This document shows, piece by piece, positions 36,115 to 44,963 of a stretch of DNA of 57,132 nucleotides. The notes beneath the pieces are model-generated. The model was not told the origin of the DNA and ran no database searches. It worked only from the letters and a program-made list of their open reading frames with translations. Made by a program: the position numbers and the translations under genes. Each line of letters starts with the position of its first letter. Position 1 is the first letter of the stretch. This DNA comes from Desulfobulbus alkaliphilus (GTDB lineage Bacteria > Desulfobacterota > Desulfobulbia > Desulfobulbales > Desulfobulbaceae): positions 1 through 57,132 of the forward strand of contig NZ_JAFFQC010000025.1 of NCBI RefSeq assembly GCF_016918545.1, in the 5' to 3' direction.

Positions 36115-36936
36115 TCATAGGCGCAGCAATCGCACTGACAGGTATTTACTCACAGCCCACATCATATACACCGAGGGATGTTTACAATAAAGACGCACTT
36201 CGTTGGCTGCCGCCATTACCCGTAAAGCATACGCCATGCGGCGGCGATTTCGCTGCCATCCGCGGCAGTGATAGACAATACAATGGGGATGATATCGTAT
36301 GCGATACCCGAAAGCCCGAAAACGGAGACTCAGTTCAATGTCTTCCTTATACAGGAAAAAATCGGGATCAAAAACATGGTCTCCAGGCAGAGCCACGGAA
36401 TCCAGAGCCGCTTTCCGGCAGAACATGAACGCCCCGCATGCAGCGGGCACATCTTCCTCGGTGGCATACTGTCCACGACAGGATAACCCCTGGCCCCGAT
36501 CATACCAACGACCGTACCATGCCCGAAAGATACCGGTTGAATCAATCAGTCCGCTGGGCTGGTCTGCTTCCATGTCATAGCCCAGCAATCGTCCTGTGAG
36601 GCAGCCGACTTCTGGCTCCTTTTCCATGCAGGCGGTTGCCGTTGCCAATGCATGCTCATCAAGAAAGGCGTCCGGGTTCAGAAACACCACATAATCAACC
36701 CCGGCAGGACAGTGACTGTACCCAATATTGTTCGCCCGCGAAAAGCCCACGGGGCCGCTTGTCAACACCTGAATCTCTGGTTGACCACGCAAGGCATCGA
36801 GGTACGCTGTCGAGCTTGAGCCGGCGTCAACGACGATAATGGTCCGGCAGGATCGACTTTGTCGCTGGAGATCAGCCAGGCACCGACCTAGAACCGCTTG
36901 CGAATTATGGGTCACAATGATGACGGCGATCTCCAA
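36115..36936 (-). CDS. Glycosyltransferase family 2
   Basis: 273-residue GT2 starting EIAVIIVTHNSQAVLGRCL, with TIIVVDAGSSS, the metal motif YVVFLNPDAFLDEH near residue 88 and the C-terminal DFFLYKEDIELSLRFRAFG, which matches the rhamnosyltransferase/WcaA-like group. It lies in the polysaccharide operon, 12 bp after the preceding GT2. Its TGA stop is in the right target duplication of R1 copy I. Confidence 0.9.
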   Translation of the reverse strand: MEIAVIIVTHNSQAVLGRCLADLQRQSRSCRTIIVVDAGSSSTAYLDALRGQPEIQVLTSGPVGFSRANNIGYSHCPAGVDYVVFLNPDAFLDEHALATATACMEKEPEVGCLTGRLLGYDMEADQPSGLIDSTGIFRAWYGRWYDRGQGLSCRGQYATEEDVPAACGAFMFCRKAALDSVALPGDHVFDPDFFLYKEDIELSLRFRAFGYRIRYHPHCIVYHCRGWQRNRRRMAYALRVMAAANEVRLYCKHPSVYMMWAVSKYLSVRLLRL

Positions 36937-36948
36937 GGACTGACCCCA

Positions 36949-37995
36949 TCAAGTGAACAGTCGACGGTACAGCCGCAGCAGGCTGTTTCCCTTGTTCTGC
37001 GCCATACGTCGACGCATGATCGAATCGAGCACCTCTCCTTCGGCCCGCCCGAGAATCCGGCACCAGTTGCTGATTTCGGCTCGGGACATTGGACTTTGCC
37101 GGTGGAGTTTGCCTCGCATGCGGCGTACATTCCTGACCGCGTCGGTCAGGCCAGCTATGTACGGAGGCAACTGCTTCTTTTTTATGACAAAAAGCAGCCA
37201 GAAAAATTGATAAACAACTATGACATGTCCATAGCGGATCAAAAGAAAAAAAGGATAATTTTTTGCCAGAAGATAAAAAGAATTGCGTGTGGAAAGCCTG
37301 ATGGTCAGGTTATTGAATTTTGAACCGCTGGTCGCGCTGCCGATATGATACACTCTGGCAGTCGGCACGTAATAACAATTTTTACCAGCCCGGCTAGCCC
37401 GCAGATTGAAATCCACATCTTCAAGATAGGCAAAGAAATCCTCGTCGAACAAACCGACATCAGCAAACAACTGCCGGCGATACAATGCAGCGCCACCACA
37501 GGCGCCAAATACCTGCCGCGGGCAGTCATAGGGTGCGCCGTCCCGCTCCATGGTCCCCAAGCGGTAACCTGCCCCACCGCGCAGGTACCCTTCTCCGGCA
37601 CCATCAAGCAACTCGCGCTGATGGTAATTCAGCATTTTCGGGGCAAAATAGGCAAACTGAGGCAACAATTCCCCTGCGTCCACCAGGCGCTGCAAACAAT
37701 CCTCGGCCAACTCAGTGTCATTGTTGAGGAGAAAAACAAGGGCCCGCCTTCCTGCCCGGATGCCGGTGTTGACGGCAGCACTGAAGCCGGTGTTCTCTGG
37801 CAGGGCAATAATGCCGACTTCAGGAAATTCTTGCTGCAAAAAGGGCACGGATCCGTCACTGGAACCGTTATCAACCACGGTGACATGCCAGTGACCATAC
37901 GTTTGCAGACGAATCGAGTGCAGGCAGCCTGCCAGCAAGTGCCGGCCGTTTAAATTGGGGATGATTATGTCGACCCCGGTCTTGCCGCCATCCAT
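36949..37995 (-). CDS. Glycosyltransferase family 2, rhamnosyltransferase-like
   Basis: 348-residue GT2. Motifs are DIIIPNLNGRHLLAGCL, VTVVDNGSSDGS, the metal site VFLLNNDTELAED near residue 91 and FDEDFFAYLEDVDFNLRA near 190. A hydrophobic C-terminal segment (about 245-275, FLLIRYGHVIVVYQFFWLLF) suggests membrane attachment. It sits 9 bp downstream of the DPM1-like GT2 in the same operon. Confidence 0.9.
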   Translation of the reverse strand: MDGGKTGVDIIIPNLNGRHLLAGCLHSIRLQTYGHWHVTVVDNGSSDGSVPFLQQEFPEVGIIALPENTGFSAAVNTGIRAGRRALVFLLNNDTELAEDCLQRLVDAGELLPQFAYFAPKMLNYHQRELLDGAGEGYLRGGAGYRLGTMERDGAPYDCPRQVFGACGGAALYRRQLFADVGLFDEDFFAYLEDVDFNLRASRAGKNCYYVPTARVYHIGSATSGSKFNNLTIRLSTRNSFYLLAKNYPFFLLIRYGHVIVVYQFFWLLFVIKKKQLPPYIAGLTDAVRNVRRMRGKLHRQSPMSRAEISNWCRILGRAEGEVLDSIMRRRMAQNKGNSLLRLYRRLFT

Positions 37996-38004
37996 GGTCG
38001 CTGT

Positions 38005-38964
38005 CTACCGGCTTTTCCTGCCAGTATTTTCCAGAACCTTGCGCACATAATAAATCGGTTTATTTTGCGATTCATGATAGGTCCGCACCACCAATTCCGC
38101 CAACAAGCCGATGGTTATAAACTGAATCCCCATGAAAATCAGCAGGATAGCAAGAAGCAGCAGTGGCCTGTTGCCCATGGCAATCCCAAAAAACTGCCGC
38201 TGAATTGTCATGATGAAAACCGTCAGCACCCCGATCGACGAAGAAACAGCACCCACGACTCCGAAGACATGCAGAGGTCGGGTCGCGTAACTGAGAAGAA
38301 ATTTAACGGTAATCAGATCAAGGATAACGCGAACCGTGCGGGAGATGCCATACTTGGACGCACCGAAACGGCGGGGTCGATGGTTGACCTTCAACTCAGT
38401 GAAAGAAACGCCCATCCCGCTGGCAATGGCGGGGATGAAGCGGTGCATCTCTCCATACAGATTAATGTTTTTGATCACATCATGACGAAAGGCCTTCAAT
38501 GTACATCCGTAGTCGTGCAGGTTCACACCCGTCACCCAGGAAATCACCCGATTGGCTATCTTTGAAGGAAGTCGTCGCGAAAAAAAAGGATCTTGACGAA
38601 GAAATCGCCAACCAGTGACGACATCGAAGCCTTCGTTGAGTTTCTCGATCATCCTGGGGATATCATGGGGATCATTCTGCAGATCACCGTCCATGGTAAT
38701 AATGATATCTCCACGTGCGTAATCGAATCCAGCGGTCATGGCAGCTGTCTGACCAAAGTTCCGTCGCAAGCCAATGACACGAACACAAGCATCCTTTTCC
38801 TGAATGCCGCCAAGAATGTCCAGGGTACTGTCAATGGATCCATCGTCGATAAAGATAATTTCCCACTGCAGAGACAGTCCTTCCAGCACCGTCTTTAATT
38901 CTTCATATAATATAAGGGCATTTTCCTCCTCATTGTAGAGAGGAACTACCACTGATATATCCAC
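38005..38964 (-). CDS. Membrane GT2, polyprenyl-phosphate hexose synthase-like (GtrB/ArnC/DPM1 type)
   Basis: 319-residue GT2 with a cytosolic domain (VVVPLYNEEENALIL, IFIDDGSIDSTLDIL, IITMDGDLQNDPHDIPRMI) and two C-terminal membrane helices near 230-258 and 268-295. This layout makes undecaprenyl-phosphate-linked sugars for transfer outside the membrane. The GtrA-like protein at 44964 could be the matching flippase, although it is not adjacent. First gene of the leftward polysaccharide operon. Confidence 0.92.
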   Translation of the reverse strand: MDISVVVPLYNEEENALILYEELKTVLEGLSLQWEIIFIDDGSIDSTLDILGGIQEKDACVRVIGLRRNFGQTAAMTAGFDYARGDIIITMDGDLQNDPHDIPRMIEKLNEGFDVVTGWRFLRQDPFFSRRLPSKIANRVISWVTGVNLHDYGCTLKAFRHDVIKNINLYGEMHRFIPAIASGMGVSFTELKVNHRPRRFGASKYGISRTVRVILDLITVKFLLSYATRPLHVFGVVGAVSSSIGVLTVFIMTIQRQFFGIAMGNRPLLLLAILLIFMGIQFITIGLLAELVVRTYHESQNKPIYYVRKVLENTGRKSR

Positions 38965-39000
38965 TCGGACTCTCCGTTGGTTAGCATCTGCCAGAAACTA

Positions 39001-39063
39001 GAATTATATTATTATTTCAGAAAGATATATCCGAAACAAGCGTCCAGCTGTCACGGATTCAGG
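39001..39063 (+). repeat. R1 fragment J
   Basis: Right-hand part of R1 only (distal half of hairpin II, GATATATCC, then GTCCAGCTGTCACGGATTCAGG in part). The left end is lost. It lies just upstream of the leftward GT2 operon start. Confidence 0.75.
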
Positions 39064-39454
39064 AACAGGAGAAAAAGGATCGTGGACGCATCAATCCCCC
39101 CATTCAAACCGGATAGCCTTACCACAGTTTCCCGACTCGATGCAAGATCAAGTTGGATCAGGTTGTTGTCGTTGCAGTGAATTTTGGAAACCCTTCGCCA
39201 GGCCCAAGAGGTTGGTTGTCACCTTTGCTGCCATTGTATTCAATGACTGCTCAATGTCCTCCCGAGGCTGCTATTCCATCGACTTTTGAGATCATTTACC
39301 AGATTTTTTCGGGAAGCTCGGCGATACGGGCTTGAAAAAGACGATGCGGTGGTTTATACAAGACGCCACACTTTGCAAGACTTTCGCCCAACACACTCTG
39401 TGTGTTCCGTAGATTTTCCTATTGTCACTTCTGGCCGAAAACAGTACCACCCTT
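39064..39454. other. 391-bp gap without recognisable gene
   Basis: Separates the leftward polysaccharide operon from the rightward VTC operon and should contain the VTC operon promoter. Only short open frames are present, with no recognisable similarity. I see no strong promoter boxes, hairpin or repeat beyond R1 fragment J. Confidence 0.5.
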
Positions 39455-40159
39455 ATGAGCAGCATCCCCAGCATGTACGCCAATCATGAGTTCAAATTCA
39501 CCTACGGTAATCATCTCGCCGCCAAGGTGGTCAACTGGATGGAAAAACGCTGTGTGCCGGATCCAACCTTTCCGGCCAGCCGCATCTCAAGTATCTATTA
39601 TGACAGCCGGGACTGGATTATTCTCAGGGAAAAATTGAACAGCGAATATCTGAAATTGAAAATCCGGGTTCGCTGGTATGCTGACGCCCATTCTTCACAA
39701 CTGTTCCCCAGTAATTTCATCGAAGCCAAATACAAAATCGGCAGTGCCCGAAAAAAAGTTCGTATGCCCAGCGGTCGGGAAAGTGACTGGCTGGCCACCG
39801 CCCCGATGTACCTGCCGGACTTTATGCAACTGCCGCCACTCCTGCGCAGCCTTGGCGTCGTTCTCCGGGAGAACTTGTTTCCAGCCTTCCAGGTCAGTTA
39901 CACCCGAAGACGATTCATCGACCCCCTCACCGGTGCCCGTCTCTGCGTCGATCAGGATATCCATGTGCCGCGGACCAACCCCCTGATGATCAGTACAACC
40001 AGACCGGTCTGCATGCCTGTGGGCGTGGTCGAATACAAGCAACAGGGCTATGATGATTTTCCGGATTGGTTGTCACAAATAAACGCTTTTCAAGGCCGCC
40101 GGGCGGCCTTTTCCAAATACCTCGCCAGTTTTCAACATATTACTAATTTTCAACATTAA
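39455..40159 (+). CDS. VTC-domain protein (polyphosphate polymerase-like)
   Basis: 234-residue VTC-fold protein, related to the tunnel domain of yeast Vtc4 that polymerises polyphosphate from ATP. The strand-borne charged residues expected to line the tunnel are present: HEFKFTY near residue 11, SIYYDS near 48, KIRVRWY, FIEAKYKIG, SYTRRRF and VVEYKQQG at the end. I use the ATG at 39455; a TTG at 39422 is possible. First gene of a four-gene operon with a DUF4956 membrane protein, an unknown membrane protein and CotH, a known bacterial association. Confidence 0.85.
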   Translation: MSSIPSMYANHEFKFTYGNHLAAKVVNWMEKRCVPDPTFPASRISSIYYDSRDWIILREKLNSEYLKLKIRVRWYADAHSSQLFPSNFIEAKYKIGSARKKVRMPSGRESDWLATAPMYLPDFMQLPPLLRSLGVVLRENLFPAFQVSYTRRRFIDPLTGARLCVDQDIHVPRTNPLMISTTRPVCMPVGVVEYKQQGYDDFPDWLSQINAFQGRRAAFSKYLASFQHITNFQH

Positions 40160-40165
40160 AAACAA

Positions 40166-40876
40166 ATGGATATCTACAGTTCTTCAGAATGGCTCGCCAT
40201 ACTTTCCGGTTTCGGCAGTCAAACCATGGGTCAAATCGGATTTCTCCCGTTTTTGGGAGTTATGACTTTATCGCTCTTTTCCTCTTTCCTCATTGCCCTG
40301 CTCTATGTCCGTTTCTATAAGCCCCGATCGACCGGCAGCCTGGTCTACCGTGCCTTTCCCCTGCTGAGCACATCCATTACCGCCATTTTTATTTCCATCC
40401 AATTTTCCCTGCCTCTTTCCCTGGGGCTTCTCGGTGCTCTCTCCATTGTCCGCTTCAGAACGCCGATCAAAGAACCGGAGGAAATTGGCTTCATCATGCT
40501 GGTGGTTGCCTCCGCGCTCTGTTGCGCCACATTCAACCTGGTCTTTCTGTTCATTCTGCTCAGTGTTTCAGTCATCGCCCTCTACGGCCTGCACTATGGC
40601 CGCCGGTTTCTCAACCTCCATCAGAATGACGGAATGCTCGTCATCACCCTGCCCACCGAGGTGTACCATCGGCTTGGAGCGGAGATCAACAAAGTCTGCG
40701 AGGAGTATCTGCAGGGTAAACGGCTCGACAGTCTGGTGGAGAACAATGACCTGACCGTGCTTTCCTATAATTACGCCCGTACCGGCGAGGATTCGATTCT
40801 TCGCCTGCAGGAGGAATTACGTACCGTCAACACCTCGATCGTATCCAACGTCTACAACAATAATGTGGCTATTTAA
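40166..40876 (+). CDS. DUF4956 membrane protein
   Basis: 236 residues. Four hydrophobic helices lie between residues 25 and 145, followed by a cytosolic domain of about 90 residues. The strip LGLLGALSIVRFRTPIKEPEEIGF with its conserved RFRTPIK/E pattern marks the family, distantly MgtC-like. DUF4956 genes commonly accompany VTC and CotH genes. The function is unknown; a membrane channel or export role for polyphosphate is a guess. It starts 6 bp after the VTC stop and overlaps the next gene by 14 bp. Confidence 0.82.
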   Translation: MDIYSSSEWLAILSGFGSQTMGQIGFLPFLGVMTLSLFSSFLIALLYVRFYKPRSTGSLVYRAFPLLSTSITAIFISIQFSLPLSLGLLGALSIVRFRTPIKEPEEIGFIMLVVASALCCATFNLVFLFILLSVSVIALYGLHYGRRFLNLHQNDGMLVITLPTEVYHRLGAEINKVCEEYLQGKRLDSLVENNDLTVLSYNYARTGEDSILRLQEELRTVNTSIVSNVYNNNVAI

Positions 40877-41756
40877 GCGACTTATGACACGGTTTCGATT
40901 CCGGTCCTACCCGTCATCGAAAAAAAGCTCCATTCCTCTTGAGCTTGCCGGTTGCCTTTTGTTTTCCCTGCTGTTTTTCTCTGTGAATTTTGCCCTGGTC
41001 GTCATGTCCGCCACCAATACTGTCTCAATCGACCTGCAGGCCTCTGTCCCGGGAAAATTCGAGTTATTCTGGCGCTCAGGATCAAACCAATTCTCACCAG
41101 AGCGGTCTCTTCGTGTTCCCTTTGAACTGGGGGCCACCAGCGTCACTTTCACTCTACCGGGAGGGGGACTTGCCGCGATACGCCTTGATCCGGGGGACGG
41201 GCCCGGGGATTTCAGCATCAGCAGAGTCAGTCTCGCCAACCCCTATTTCAAGCAGCAAGAAATGGATCTATCCTCATACCCCACCGGCACCCCAGTGGTT
41301 TCAGGCATCGAAGACCTCGCTTACCAGCCGGAACAGGGTTTGGTTTTCCAGGCCATCAATGACGATCCCTGGCTCGTGTTCCCAATCAACAAGCGTTCCC
41401 TTGATCTGGCCCCAGCTGGAAAATGGCTGTTGGCAGCTGTTGGTACCGGCTTGATACTCTTTGCTGTTCTCTGCCAGCGATTGCTCAAAGGAAGTCGCCT
41501 GCGGGGAAACATCATCGTTGAAACATCGACAGAGGACCAAGCTGAGAGCAGCACCGGTATGCTCGCCGTGCTCAACAAGCGACTTGGCAATGTCCAATTG
41601 GTCAGTGTCATCGACAGCGGCGGGGCACGCCGGTACCGCTTTGCCTTTACTGGTGGGACTGGTGAACGCGTCGATCAGCTGGCGACTCTCCTGCGGGAGA
41701 GTTGCGCTGCCGTCTCCTCGGTTCGTATCCAGTATCATCGCTCTGGAGAGGTGTGA
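40863..41756 (+). CDS. Unknown protein with two membrane segments, VTC/CotH operon
   Basis: I do not recognise this 297-residue product. One membrane helix at about 27-50, a beta-rich region of about 130 residues presumably periplasmic (FELFWRSG, GATSVTFTLPGG), a second helix near 183-203, then a cytosolic tail of about 90 residues (LNKRLGNVQLVSVIDSGG) that resembles in pattern the small C-terminal domain of the preceding DUF4956 protein. It overlaps that gene by 14 bp and its TGA abuts the CotH ATG, so all are co-translated. It is presumably a dedicated partner of the system. Confidence 0.7.
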   Translation: MWLFKRLMTRFRFRSYPSSKKSSIPLELAGCLLFSLLFFSVNFALVVMSATNTVSIDLQASVPGKFELFWRSGSNQFSPERSLRVPFELGATSVTFTLPGGGLAAIRLDPGDGPGDFSISRVSLANPYFKQQEMDLSSYPTGTPVVSGIEDLAYQPEQGLVFQAINDDPWLVFPINKRSLDLAPAGKWLLAAVGTGLILFAVLCQRLLKGSRLRGNIIVETSTEDQAESSTGMLAVLNKRLGNVQLVSVIDSGGARRYRFAFTGGTGERVDQLATLLRESCAAVSSVRIQYHRSGEV

Positions 41757-43502
41757 ATGGTCATGCGCTCGAGAATGCTCACCCGGCTGTGGCTGCCCCT
41801 GCTGTTTCTGCTCTTTGCGCTGACCTGTCTGTTTTTCGAGCGCTCACCTTTCTTTGCGGAGCTGCAACAGTCCCTGCAGACCCACCAGGTCCATTCAGGG
41901 ATGCTCAATTACGGTGACAGGGGTAAATTGCTCAAAGAGCTGGGGCTGGTGCGGTTGGTCGACAATGACGGCACCCGTTTTATCCCCACCGAGGAAAATG
42001 AGGCCTGGGTCGCCGTGCAACCGGATCTCGAAGTACCCTCTTTTCAGAAAAGAAGGAAGGTTGATCAATATCTGTACCAGGTGCAATCTATCAGAACACC
42101 GATCACGGTGTCGCATTTCTTTCCCGATGGAGTTGTCCACAAAGGCGACTGGCCCATTCTCGCCATTCAGCTGCCGCCTGAATCCCTGTATGACCCGGAA
42201 CGTGGCATCATTGCCAATCGCGCGTACAAGGGCCGGGAGTGGGAACGGGCCGCGGAAGCCGCGTTCATTGTCAACGGCGAGATGCAGTTTTATTCATCAG
42301 CGGGATTGCGCATCCACGGTGGCAAACGGCGATTCACTCAGCCCTTCCAGAGCTATCGCCTCTATTTCAGAAAAAGATACGGCATGGAGCATGTACCGGA
42401 TGGTGTCATGTTGCAGACCGGTTATCCGATTAAAACCCTGGTGGTGCAGATTGCCGACTGGCCTGCCGATCAACCGATGAACAACCCGCTGGCCTATGAC
42501 ATCTCCGAACAGATGGGTTGTATCGTTCCGATAACACGTCTGGTCGAAGTCTATCTCAATGGCGAATCCCAGGGGATGGCCTATGTCACCGAGCACCTCA
42601 GTCGGCGGCAGTGGGATCAACGCATGGGTGACGGAGACGACCTCGATTACATGTTCTACAAATGGCGGGGAACGATTCCCCATGCCGATAAAGTCGAATT
42701 TGTCCGGAGAATGTGGACGTATATCAACGACCGGGAGACCTTCAGCTTTGAACGGGTCACTTCGTCCATCGACATGGATAATATAACCCGCCATGTTTTT
42801 TCCTGGGTGTTCAACGGCACCACCGACTACTGCCAGGGCGTTGCCTTTGTCGACAAGAATGACCCCGATGCCAGGGTCCGCTATATCAACTGGGATATGG
42901 ACCACAGTTTCTGGGATTGGCGAGCAGTGACCTACAGGATCGATCGACCCAGCTGGGAGCAGGAAAGCATCAGTATGATTTATCGAGAGAGGCATCACTG
43001 TGACCGCACCAAGCTGTTCAGCCGCCTGATCGACGAAAGCCCTTCCTACCGCACCTACGCTCTAAACCTTTTCACCGAGATCCTCAACCACCGTCTCACC
43101 AGCACCTTTCTCCATGAACGTGTCAGTTATTATGAGCAGATGATGCGCGGCTTCGGAGAGCCCCATGAGGAATATGTGGCCATGTTGAGGGAATTCATGG
43201 ACAACCGCAGCCGGAAAGTCAGAGAAGATCTGCGCCACCATTTAGATCTGCAGGGCCCTTTCACCTGCAGAGTGATCAACAGGGGCGACTACGACCTGAT
43301 GGTCGATGGCTATCCCTACAGGGGCGACTACGAAGGCTTTTATTTTCAGGGGCAGAAAATTCGGATCGTCCCTGCCGGCAGCGGGACGAAGCCGCACCAC
43401 TGGGTTATCAACGGTGAAAAGCAGATCTCCCCCACCCTTGACCTGGTGGTGGACCGGGATATGCACATCGAAGTCGTCCCATACGACAAGGCGCGGCTGT
43501 GA
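41757..43502 (+). CDS. CotH kinase family protein
   Basis: 581-residue CotH-family atypical protein kinase. An N-terminal membrane anchor (about 10-28) places the rest outside the cytoplasm. Family hallmarks: GLRIHGGKRRFTQPFQSYRL near residue 182 (substrate/ATP loop), VEVYLNGESQGMAYVTEHLS near 263, and the metal-binding INWDMDHSFWDW near 380. The C-terminal 80 residues are a beta domain with a YRGDYEGFYFQGQKI repeat-like strand. Bacillus CotH phosphorylates spore-coat proteins; no sporulation genes are seen here and the substrate is unknown. Last gene of the VTC operon. Confidence 0.86.
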   Translation: MVMRSRMLTRLWLPLLFLLFALTCLFFERSPFFAELQQSLQTHQVHSGMLNYGDRGKLLKELGLVRLVDNDGTRFIPTEENEAWVAVQPDLEVPSFQKRRKVDQYLYQVQSIRTPITVSHFFPDGVVHKGDWPILAIQLPPESLYDPERGIIANRAYKGREWERAAEAAFIVNGEMQFYSSAGLRIHGGKRRFTQPFQSYRLYFRKRYGMEHVPDGVMLQTGYPIKTLVVQIADWPADQPMNNPLAYDISEQMGCIVPITRLVEVYLNGESQGMAYVTEHLSRRQWDQRMGDGDDLDYMFYKWRGTIPHADKVEFVRRMWTYINDRETFSFERVTSSIDMDNITRHVFSWVFNGTTDYCQGVAFVDKNDPDARVRYINWDMDHSFWDWRAVTYRIDRPSWEQESISMIYRERHHCDRTKLFSRLIDESPSYRTYALNLFTEILNHRLTSTFLHERVSYYEQMMRGFGEPHEEYVAMLREFMDNRSRKVREDLRHHLDLQGPFTCRVINRGDYDLMVDGYPYRGDYEGFYFQGQKIRIVPAGSGTKPHHWVINGEKQISPTLDLVVDRDMHIEVVPYDKARL

Positions 43503-43568
43503 TCACTTCCAAGACAAGAGCCTTATTAAACCAGACAGGCACGAAAACCCCGTTATCGGTTACCTTCG

Positions 43569-43784
43569 CCTGAATACTTGACGGCTGGACGCTTGTTTTG
43601 GATATATCTTACTGTCATCCGATTATACTTGCAGCGGAATCCTTGATAAAAACTTTCACCAACCGCCCTTCGGGGCGTCCGTCCGCACACCATCTTCATT
43701 GCCCGTAACCGTCCGATAAAGTCTTTTTAATCAAACGGTCACAGACAATAAAGCCAGCGCAAGGACGAACGCTCACGAATCCAG
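43569..43784 (-). mobile_element. R1 element copy K (full, 216 bp)
   Basis: Full element from CCTGAATACTTGACGG to CACGAATCCAG after the CotH stop, with the UUCG stem CGCCCTTCGGGGCG at 43664-43677. Both termini carry substitutions. No clear target duplication (CTTCG left, CTTTT right), so it is probably an older insertion. Confidence 0.85.
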
Positions 43785-43829
43785 CTTTTCCCTGCAATGG
43801 ATGGCTGATCCAGGCGGGAGGAAATACGT

Positions 43830-44846
43830 ATGCCCGTGCAGTATCCCACCTTGTTGCATTTTTACCCCGCTCTTCTTGCATCGCTGCTGGCGTTGACTCT
43901 GGTCCTGACTGCTGTCTCGTCAATTGCTGGCCCACTCGCTGGCTGCACTGATCCCCAGGCGGCAAATTATGAACCTGCTGCCAAACGAAACGATGGCAGC
44001 TGTGTCTATCCGTTAACCACCCACACCCCGTCTTTTGCCTTTGAAATTCCCGATGAAGTCCATGAGACTTCGGGCCTGCTCTTTTACGATTCCCGTTTGT
44101 GGACTTTTAATGACAGCGGCGGAGAACCTGTCCTGTATGCGATCGACCAGAGCAATGGAACAGTGACCCAGCGGGTTCGTGTGAATAATGTGCACAACCA
44201 TGACTGGGAAGATATCACCAGGGACGATACCTATCTTTATGTCGGTGATTTTGGCAACAACGCCGGCACCAGGACCAACCTGGCGGTGTATAAGGTTCCC
44301 CTTGCTGCCCTGCCGAAATCAGGAGATGCGGAAGTTGAGGCTGAAATCATTCGATTCAGATATCCTGACCAGGTGAGCTTTGCACCATCACGCACCCACA
44401 ACTTTGACTGTGAGGCCATGATCGCTGCCGGAGATTTCCTCTATCTGTTCAGCAAAAACAGGGGAGACCTCCGCACCAACCTGTATCGCATTCCCAAAAA
44501 ACCAGGCAACTGGGTCGCCGAGACACTGGACAATTTCAACAGTGGGGGGCTGGTAACCGGGGCTGATTTTACTAAAGAGCATAACGAGGTCATTCTGACC
44601 GGATACAATCGTTTCCGCGGAGAATACATCCCTTTTCTCTGGTTGTTGTTTGATTTCAAGGGGTTCAATTTTCTGGATGGGAACAAACGCCGGATTGAAC
44701 TGTTTGATCTCAAGGCACCACAAGTTGAAGGGGTCACCTATACCACCGACAGAGATGTTTTTCTCTCCGCTGAAGCCGGCAAATCCTTCAAGGCCATGGC
44801 TTATCGGTTCAATACCACTCCCTGGACCGCTCCGGAACAACCCTGA
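43830..44846 (+). CDS. Secreted propeller-like protein (SdiA-regulated-like)
   Basis: 338 residues with a signal peptide (about 1-33, hydrophobic LLASLLALTLVLTAVSS). Mature residues 36-62 form a GCTDPQAANYEP...DDGSC-type module (here NDGSCVY) seen in secreted proteins. The rest has repeated beta-strand blocks (LYAIDQSNGTV, DDTYLYVGDFGNNAG, TNLAVYKVPLAAL, FLYLFSKNRGD) like a six-bladed propeller; HDWEDITRD and HNFDCEAM resemble the esterase-like/SdiA-regulated fold. No catalytic residue can be named. Single gene after R1 copy K. Confidence 0.68.
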   Translation: MPVQYPTLLHFYPALLASLLALTLVLTAVSSIAGPLAGCTDPQAANYEPAAKRNDGSCVYPLTTHTPSFAFEIPDEVHETSGLLFYDSRLWTFNDSGGEPVLYAIDQSNGTVTQRVRVNNVHNHDWEDITRDDTYLYVGDFGNNAGTRTNLAVYKVPLAALPKSGDAEVEAEIIRFRYPDQVSFAPSRTHNFDCEAMIAAGDFLYLFSKNRGDLRTNLYRIPKKPGNWVAETLDNFNSGGLVTGADFTKEHNEVILTGYNRFRGEYIPFLWLLFDFKGFNFLDGNKRRIELFDLKAPQVEGVTYTTDRDVFLSAEAGKSFKAMAYRFNTTPWTAPEQP

Positions 44847-44963
44847 GGAAAAACCAAACCAGACCCAACTCCAGCAAGCATACCCGGAAACAAAGGGTTG
44901 TCGGCCCGGTCCTTCCGTGGCCCGCGCCGTGAGAGTTCAACCACTTGGAATTCATAGCTGATC

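Noticed and set aside
41757-43502. CotH as evidence of sporulation
   Set aside because: CotH-like kinases are widespread in non-sporulating bacteria, and no spore genes are present.
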